From Alligator mississippiensis (Eukaryota; Chordata; Crocodylia; Alligatoridae): a DNA stretch of 64,000 nt. Every line of letters starts with the position of its first letter. Positions within the stretch are counted from its first letter, which is position 1. Positions 57,548 through 64,000 of the stretch are shown here, in pieces. The notes beneath the pieces were generated by a model that was given only the letters and a program-made list of their open reading frames with translations, had not been told where the DNA came from and did not search any database. The DNA lies in NCBI RefSeq assembly GCF_030867095.1, contig NC_081824.1:117746162-117810161 (forward strand), given 5' to 3'. The position numbers and the translations under genes were made by a program.

Positions 57548-57875
57548 TTTGTACACATTCTCTGGGAATGGGGGGACAGGGGAGCTTTAATTAGAGTAGC
57601 TCTGAGAGCCTCTCTAATTAAAGCGCCCAGAGCATCACATGCATCAGTGTCCCTGCGCTGAAAATTGGTGGCAAGGGCACGTTAACTAAAGCTCATTGAA
57701 TGAGCTGTAGTTAAAGACCACCGCCACCATTTTTCAGCGCAGGGACACTGATACACATGATGCTGAAATCTGCTGAAGGACGGGAATTACCATGCTCCAG
57801 CAGATTCAGTTAATCAAGTCTGCTCCGACGCACTGTAATTACAGCATGTCAGAGCAGCCTCGCTGTACATCTATA
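57548..57875. mobile_element. Foldback MITE with a near-perfect central palindrome
   Basis: The central palindrome spans 57632-57764: 'cagtgtccctgcgctgaaaa' on the left faces 'ttttcagcgcagggacactg' on the right, and the inner loop 'ctaaagctcattgaatgagc' is itself self-complementary. The outer parts 'gcatttgtacacattc' and 'gctgtacatctataggtgc' look like worn inverted ends. No coding capacity and no clear target duplication. Confidence 0.65.
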
Positions 57876-58048
57876 GGTGCTTTCAGTAAATCTAAAAAAT
57901 GATGTCTACATTATGAGTAATATCCTTATTTATTTATTACAGTAGCTTTGCTTTGGTCTGTTGGTACAAAATTACTGGTATTACATCAGGTCCAGTAAAG
58001 GACTTAGATACTGCAGTTTTTAGGTGCCTTACTCCCTAAGGGTATATA
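57876..58048. other. No recognisable feature
   Basis: AT-rich spacer before the CR1 cluster. Confidence 0.4.
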
Positions 58049-58860
58049 ATCATAGAATCAAAGGACCGGAAGGGACCTGTAAGATCATCAAGTCTGGTCC
58101 CTTGACATGGGCAAGATGTTATTGGGCTCAAAGTAGCTAAATGAGGTATTATTTGTCTAGCCTCCTCTTGAACACTTCCAAGGGTGGTGACTGTACCACC
58201 TCTGCTGGGAGTGTGTTCCAGATTCTAGATACCCTTACGGAGAAGAAGTTTTTCCAAATGTCCAACCTAAATTTTTCCTCAATTAGCTTGTGCCTGTTGG
58301 TCCTCATCCTTCTTGGGGGTGCCTTTCTGAAGAGTTGCTCCCCTGGATCTTGCTGTTCACTCTTGACATACTTGTAGGTGGCTATCAAGTCACCTTGCTC
58401 AGCCTGAAAAAGCTCAGGCTTTTCCAGTCTTATCTTGCTCAGACTGAACAAACCCAGTTCCTGAAGTCTTTCCTCAGACGGCCTATCCTTCAAGCCCCTG
58501 ATCATGGTGGTTCCTTTCTGTACCCTTCCAAGCTCATCCACATGCTTTCTGAAGTGTGGTGCCCAGAACTGGAGACAATACTCCAGCTGTGGCCTCACTA
58601 ACACTGAATAGAGGGGGAGGAGCACCTCTCTGGATCTGTTCAAAACACATCAGCTGATACATGCCAGAGTTCTATTTGTCCTGCTGGCTATTTTATTGCA
58701 CTGTTGGCTCATATTCATCTTCTGGTCAATTGTCACATCTACGCCCTGTTCAGATGCAGTGCCAGCCAGTAGACCACCACCCATCATATAGTTGTGGTGA
58801 AGGTTCTTCTTACCCAGATGAAGGACCCAGCGCTTGTCTCTATTGAACCTCAGTTTTGAT
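58049..58860 (-). mobile_element. CR1 LINE 3' part, older subfamily
   Basis: The 3' tail is 'aatcatagaatcaaaggacc' and 'ggaagggacctgtaagatc'. A minus frame of 164 codons (58149-58643) covers the ORF2 C-terminus: [31 protein letters not shown] and IWNTLPAEVV. A second, frameshifted piece to 58860 includes MSQQCNKIASRTNRTLACIS. An extra stretch within the first frame (EKPELFQAEQGDLIATYKY) marks an insertion relative to the young copies. The element ends exactly where the next CR1's 3' tail begins. Confidence 0.85.
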
Positions 58861-59880
58861 TTCATAGACATTAGGGCTGGAAGGGACCTTGGAAGATCAT
58901 TGAATCCAGCCCCCTGCCCCAGGGGCAGGAAGTCAGCTAGGGTCAAAGGATCCCAGCAAGATAAGCATCCAAACATTTCTTAAAAGAGCCCAGAGTAGGT
59001 GCTTGCACCACATCTGGAGGGAGCCTATTCCAGGCCTTGGGGGCTCGGACAGTAAAGGAGTTTTTCCTTATGTCCAGCCTAAAATGGTCTTGGAGGAGTT
59101 TGTGACCATTGGTCCTTGTCATTCCTTGGGACGCTCTGGTGAACAGGCATTCCCCCAGATCCTGATGCATACCTCTTATGTACTTATAGGCTGCCACCAG
59201 GTCACGCCTGAGCCTGTGCTTTTCCAGGATGAAGAGTCCTATGGCTGTCAGCCTCTCTTCATAAGGCCTATTGTCTTGCCCTCTGATCATGTGTATGGCT
59301 CTCCTCTGGACTCTGTTAAGCCTCTCCACATCATTCTCAAATTGTGGAGCCCAGAATTGGATACAGTAGTCCAGCTGTGGCCTCACCAAGGGCAAATACA
59401 GTGGGAGGATGGCATCCTGAGATTTACTTGAGAAGCATCTATGGGTGCAAGCCAGAGTTTTGTTTGTTTCACCAGCTGTGACATCGCATTGGTGGCTCAT
59501 GTTCATCCTGTGGTCAGTCATGACCCCCGAGTCTTTTTCATCCATGGTATTAGCGAGTATAGTACTGCCAAGCCTATAAGCGTGCTGCAGGTTTTTTTTC
59601 CTGAGGTGGAGCACCTTGCATTCGTCAGCATTGAATGCCATCAGGGCTTATATTTGCCCAGTTTCTAAGCCTCTCCAGGTCAGCCTGGATCACCAGCCTA
59701 TCCTCAGTTGTGGATGCTGTACCACAAAGTTTACCGTCATCGGTGAACTTAGCCAGTCCATTTCTAACACCAATGTCCACATTATTAATAAAGACATTAA
59801 AGAGAACAGGTCCAAGGATGGAACCTTGGGGGATACCACTCATCATAGAGCACCATGATGATTCACACAACTGATGCCTC
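58861..59880 (-). mobile_element. CR1 LINE, reverse transcriptase C-terminal half, another subfamily
   Basis: The 3' tail 'ttcatagacattagggctgg' sits directly against the 5' end of the preceding CR1. A 232-codon minus frame (58943-59641) is open through the C-terminus: FNADECKVLHLRKKN, MNMSHQCDVTAGETNKTLAC, VRPQLDYCIQFWAP, AAYKYIRG and AWNRLPPDVVQAP. A frameshift then leads to 59625-59870 with SGIPQGSILGPVLFNVFI and LAKFTDDGKLCG, where FADD reads FTDD. The 5' end falls near 59880, close to 'WSMMSGIPQG'. Motif A and the endonuclease are missing. Confidence 0.88.
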
Positions 59881-60345
59881 CTCCTCTGGGCACATTTTAA
59901 ACAAAATGAGTAGTCCCTGCTCAGTTTTTTTTAAAAAAGGGGCTTAGGTGTTTATCCTTAGGTGATTGTGCAGGGCCATGCATCCTAACTGAACAGAATT
60001 ATCTCCCTGAAACCCTGAGTAAGATGCCCATGGTTTAGGAGGGGTAGGATTCAAGATTTGCCCTGGCCACTTTCCACCCATGCTCTCCAAAAAAAAAAAA
60101 AATGAAAATAGAAATATGGCATTGAGAGTAATTTGCAGAAGTTGTGCTTAAACATCATGAAGACTGCACTCTCAAGAGGATCACAGATGACTGCACCAAA
60201 GAGGCCTTACTGCACTTCTGGGTTAGCAGGGTGCAAATGGAAGGGGATAGGCAGGTTGGACCCAGGGTCCTCCCAGTGGGGACACAGTGCCCTCCCAGTG
60301 GGGACACAGTGCCAACGTTGTACAAACATACCGATACAGACATAC
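59881..60345. repeat. Unassigned, with a 22-base tandem pair
   Basis: Two exact 22-base units lie at 60269-60290 and 60291-60312, each starting CCTCCCAGTGGGGACACAG. An A run is at about 60090-60102. The rest has no recognisable similarity. Confidence 0.6.
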
Positions 60346-60349
60346 CGAT

Positions 60350-60610
60350 CCCAGAGAGTTGTAATCAATGGGATGGCCTCATCCTGGAGGGCCATGTCCA
60401 GTGGTGTCCCCCAGGGATCAGTCCTTGGGCCTGTGCTCTTTAACATCTTTATCAATGACTTGGAAAACGGGGTGGAAAACAAAATAATTAAGTTTGCGGA
60501 TGACATTGAGCTGTGGGGAAATGCAGGCACATCTGAGGATAGGGTAAGGATTCAGGATGACCTTGACAGAGTGGTCTTATGGGCTGAACATAATCAGATG
60601 GGCTGAGGAG
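60350..60610 (+). mobile_element. CR1 LINE fragment, reverse transcriptase core, plus strand
   Basis: The plus frame reads QRVVINGMASSW, SSGVPQGSVLGPVLFNIFIN, IIKFADDIELWGNAG and DLDRVVLWAEHNQMG. These are the motif B and catalytic FADD segments of CR1 reverse transcriptase, in frame and uninterrupted for about 85 codons. Both ends are lost; a TA microsatellite begins about 30 bases downstream. Confidence 0.85.
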
Positions 60611-60640
60611 GGTGAAACAGCATCAAGGCTGGGATGTTGT

Positions 60641-60642
<2 letters not shown>

Positions 60643-60705
<63 letters not shown>
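60643..60705. repeat. (TA)n microsatellite
   Basis: About 30 TA units with one G interruption near 60691. Confidence 0.97.
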
Positions 60706-60869
60706 CCTAGGCAGAATACTGAGCCCTGAGTTATATGGGCTACCTGTGTAGCATCTGGGGCTAGGGTGACTTAAGTTTCTCATGGAGTTAAATCAGCCAG
60801 CATGTTCGGTATGAAGCTTCTTAAACTAAGTATGCTGAATGTGAAGCTGCCTAGAGCTATCAAGTAGGA

Positions 60870-62600
60870 AATGCTATGGACAAGGACAAATCTGGAGGAG
60901 GGAGAGATGGATCAAGGCAATCAACCAAAGACTGCGGCACTGGTGTAATTGTGAAGGCTTTAGCTTCCATGATCACAGTCTGCCCTTTGGTGAGAGAGGC
61001 AGTGGTCTGCTGGGAAGAGATGGCCTCCACCTTACTTCGCTGGGGACGAAGCTCTTCTCAGTCAGAATGGCTGACCTGCTCGACTGGGCTTTAAATTAAG
61101 CCCACTGGGGAATGGGTGGACAACCACCAAAGCAAACCCACTAGGCAACTACTAGAAAACCAACAGGTTAGGGCACTCAAGGGAATCCACTCCTACCCCA
61201 GCCCTGGAACGGTGTCCTTCTGGGACAGCAAGGAAGCCTAGGGCTTCCAATGGGATGCTTATGTGTCTGTACACCAATGCCAGGAGCTTGGGGAATAAAC
61301 AAGAGGAACTGGTCCTCCTACTAAACAAGAATGACTACGATCTCATAGAGATAACGGAGACCTGGTGGGACTCCACCTATGACTGGGCCACAGATATAGA
61401 CGGCTATAACATGTACAGGAGACATCATGCAGAAAAAAGGGGTGGGGGGGTGTAGCTCTCTCTGTCAAGGAAAGCTACATGTCCCTGCAAGCTGACATTG
61501 GTACCCAGGGAGAATGACTGGAGACCCTCTGGGTTAAAATATGTGGAGAACATGGCACAAGGAACACAATGGTAGAAGTCTACTACAGACCTCCAAACCA
61601 GGAACAAGAACTTGACCAGGAATTTGCCAGGGAACTGGCTGAGGCTCCACACTCTCGTTACATGGTTGTCACAGGACACTTCAACTACCCAGACATCTTA
61701 TGGGAGGAGCACTTGGCCAAATCCAAACAGTCATGAAGCTTTCTCACATGCGTGAATGAGTTCTACCTGACTCAAGAAGTCTATGGACCGACAAGAGGTA
61801 AAGCGCTGCTGCACCTGGTACTGGCTAATGGGGATGATCTAGTCAGCAACCTAAGAATCTAAAGAAAACTGAGAGACAGTGACCACTAGCTGATCACTTT
61901 TAACATCCATCGCAAAGCTGGCAAGTCAGTAAGCAATGCAGACGTTCTTGACTTTAGGAAAGCTGGCTTTGATAAGCTCAGGAGGTTTGTTGTTGAGGCC
62001 TTAAGGGGCCATGACTTGACAGGGAGGGGAGTCCGAGAGGAGTGGTTGCTCCTTAAGGGAGCGATCCTGAAAGCACAAGGGATGTTCATAACATCTCTCG
62101 GAGGAAAGGTAGTAAAACATTCCCCTTTGCTCAGCATGGAACTTGTGGACCTCCTATGTCTAAGAGAGGTTTATAAAGGATGGAAGATAGGAATCACCAC
62201 AAAGGAGGAGTATTCTGCACTGGTCTGTACCTGTAGGAAGTGAACCAAGAAAGCCAAGGCTACAACTGAACTCCAACTGGTTACACATATCAAGGACAAT
62301 AAAAAGTCCTTGTTTAGATATGTGGGGAGTTGGAAGAAAAGCAAAGGTAAAATTGGACCCCTGCTAAACCAAACGGGACAACTGACACCCAGGAAAAAGC
62401 CAACCTGCTTAATGGGTAATTTGCATCAGTTTTTCATCACCCCAAAGGAACTGCCCTGCCTAGCATAATGCAGGATGGCCAGGGTGAGGGTGAATTTATA
62501 CCCAGCATCAGTGTAGACCTTGTAAAGGAACACCTTGAGAGGCTGGCACCTTTATTCAGTTCTGGGTATGACCATAAACTGCATGCACCTGGATGGCGAG
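60870..62600 (+). pseudogene. CR1 LINE 5' part: ORF2 endonuclease and linker, decayed
   Basis: This is the part of CR1 usually lost by truncation. The region 60900-61250 resembles the segment preceding ORF2 ('ctgggctttaaattaagccc', 'cactggggaatggg'). From 61252 the plus frame gives MLMCLYTNARSLGNKQEEL, then LIEITETWWD and EKRGGGV, the N-terminal motifs of the APE-type endonuclease that nicks the target. VYYRPPNQEQ follows near 61578. At 61671-61690 the usual catalytic GDFNYPD reads GHFNYPD, losing an aspartate. SDH is kept near 61876. From 62000 to 62280 the linker (VREEWLLLKGAILKAQG, REVYKGWK) is in another frame. At least three in-frame stops or shifts make it non-functional. The reverse transcriptase does not follow. 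Confidence 0.85.
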
Positions 62601-63600
62601 GTGGCAACATGGTGGGGAGACTCACGGAGAAGTAGTTCCTATAAAATACTAGAATATAGGATGCTTCAGAACCCTAGCTTCCACGGCCTTGTGGGTACTC
62701 CTGGGTTGGAGATATACTAAGGGATATCACCCTGACAGAAATGTGCTCTTACAGAGGCATTAGGCAGGCAGCAGCAGCTCTAATCTGTTGCACTCTAGCA
62801 GAAGTTACAACCTTCTGAACGTCTGGACTCAGTCTGGCCCTTGCAGTCTGTCTTGATGGTCTATAGAGGAAATGGTAGGTCTAAGGCATCCTCTACTCCT
62901 TCATACTCTTGCCTAGGCTTATGCACTGAAGGCCTTAGTATGATGTTTGCATAGACCTCTTGCCCATACACTATGATCCAGAGGCTCAATGTTTGCCAAG
63001 TACAACAGTAGCTCAGGAAGTGAGAGAGACCCACATTCTATGCTGTTCTCAGCCTGATTCATACCCACGCCCACCACCTTCCTGGAACATGCCCTGACTA
63101 GGCTGCATAGAAGCACTTTCATGTCTCTTGTCAAGGCTACACCACTGCACAGAATTCAAGGTTCACTGTGCCAGAGTGCACAAGAGGGATTGTGGATCTG
63201 TAGAACAGAAGTTATGGTACTTGCTGGGGGAACAGTCCTGGATTCCAGTCCTTGCTTGCAACATTGTTTGTACATTGTGCTTGAAACCGTCATTAAATGA
63301 AAATACAGAAATAGACTGAAACCTGATGGTGATCATCTGGGAGATGGGAAATGCTAAGTTTCAGTCCCCTCTGATAGAAATGGGAATTAAACCTGGGTGT
63401 CCCACTTCATGCAAGTATGCTTATGCACCCCTTATTAGACTCAAGACTCCCCTCAGAAAATGCCAGCTCTTAGCTTTCACTCATTTTTTACTATGGAAAA
63501 ATAATACAGCAATTTTCTGTTGCAGAGAACTCAGAAAGACCACAACAGGGCAAAATGTTTGTGATTCTTTGGATTTCTATGTGAAATTTCTAGGTTTAGT
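62601..63600. other. No recognisable feature
   Basis: Mixed-composition sequence with frames under 95 codons and no recognisable similarity. Confidence 0.45.
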
Positions 63601-63716
63601 CTTGTAACTTATGTTTGCGCACCTAACAGTGCTAACAGTGTATGGCATCCCATGAAAACCCCAAAAGAATCTGAAGGCACCCCAGGGTGCTGTAGCACCC
63701 TGGTTGAGAATCACTG
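63601..63716 (-). mobile_element. Charlie-like hAT terminus
   Basis: The complement of the right edge begins CAGTGATTCTCAACCAGGGT and continues 'gctacagcaccctggggtg'. CAGTGGTTCTCAACC is the classic terminus of Charlie-type hAT elements. Only this end is recognisable; the other end and the target duplication are not seen. Confidence 0.6.
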
Positions 63717-64000
63717 AACTAAGCTATTGTGTAGAAGTCACACTCTACCACCTCTTCTAGCTATGCTTTAATAGATTGTAGTGGCTAGCACTTTAGTTTG
63801 TAATTGTATAGCTGTCATGCTTGGAGTATCTGTAGAGGATTGGGCCCCTCAGATGACTTAGGTGGAGGAAAACTTATTTTCCGGATATTGAAGAAGCCTA
63901 GGTTTTAGTAAGGCCCTGAGATGCTCAGCCTTGTCAAGAATGATAATCATCTGTAGACTATTGGCTATAACTTCAGCAACTCTTCATTTGCATATACTGT
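63717..64000. other. No recognisable feature to window end
   Basis: AT-rich sequence with no coding or repeat similarity. Confidence 0.45.

Noticed and set aside
60557..60783. Protein with an Ile-Tyr repeat
   Set aside because: It is the translation of the (TA)n microsatellite.
1..64000. Endogenous retroviral gag, pol or env, or hepadnavirus-like sequence
   Set aside because: Every reverse transcriptase motif found belongs to CR1 (FADD with GVPQGS) or to a Penelope-like element (SLYTNIP with YVDD); no retroviral protease, integrase or envelope pattern was seen.
1..64000. Novel multi-gene system
   Set aside because: No cluster of non-transposon coding sequences exists in the window; all recognisable coding is from mobile elements.

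Overview
The window looks like a stretch of nuclear DNA from an amniote, most likely a crocodilian. The argument rests on its repeats. It carries many CR1 LINE fragments of several ages, with the usual 'tcatagattcatagat' 3' ends on the minus strand. It also holds several non-autonomous hAT families with 8-bp target duplications, a Penelope-like retroelement with its terminal repeats, and Tigger-like elements. A turtle cannot be excluded. I see no bacterial-style operons, tRNA or rRNA genes, CRISPR arrays, or any host exon I can defend. The window is best read as intergenic or deep intronic DNA.

Layout. 1-3.1 kb: a palindrome-centred repeat (360-401) and a short hAT-like MITE (2116-2350). 3.1-4.5 kb: a complete hAT element with a perfect TGCTATAG duplication. 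6.0-8.9 kb: a partial hAT copy, then a GC-rich block of three consecutive palindromes. 8.9-12.8 kb: an old CR1, an LTR-like segment, a second CR1 3' end, and a composite of hAT copies in opposite orientations. 13.2 kb: a poly(A) tail that may end a retrocopy. 13.9-16.1 kb: a decayed Penelope-like element (reverse transcriptase, linker, GIY-YIG remnant) with direct and inverted terminal repeats. 17.0-19.0 kb: a 2-kb hAT MITE that carries a second hAT element inside it. 19.6-21.8 kb: a young CR1 with a 473-codon open frame, then an older CR1. 22-23.5 kb: an LTR-like segment with a TATA box. 23.6-31.3 kb: mostly featureless, with a weak Tigger-like repeat.

31.4-36.4 kb: a nested complex. An outer hAT repeat is split by a 4.3-kb element with GGAGGCAT duplications, which itself holds a second young CR1 ending in five tandem 22-bp units. 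36.8-42.0 kb: CR1 fragments and three MITEs. 42.6-43.6 kb: another complete hAT copy. 46.3-47.3 kb: a second copy of the 17-kb MITE family. 47.9-50 kb: tandem Penelope terminal repeats interrupted by a GC-rich repeat. 50.4-54 kb: an LTR-like segment and a minus-strand hAT copy with a G/T-rich minisatellite. 54-57.9 kb: palindrome-bearing repeats. 58.0-62.6 kb: a CR1 cluster holding both reverse-transcriptase and endonuclease pieces. 63.6 kb: a Charlie-like hAT terminus.

The only coding content I recognise belongs to retroelements. Only two CR1 frames remain open over long distances, and both are 5'-truncated, so neither is an autonomous element. No new biological system is evident. The most unusual structures are the nested hAT families with subterminal palindromes, the 22-bp array at a CR1 truncation point, and the tandem/inverted Penelope terminal repeats. 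All boundaries were read by eye; those without a stated target duplication are approximate.
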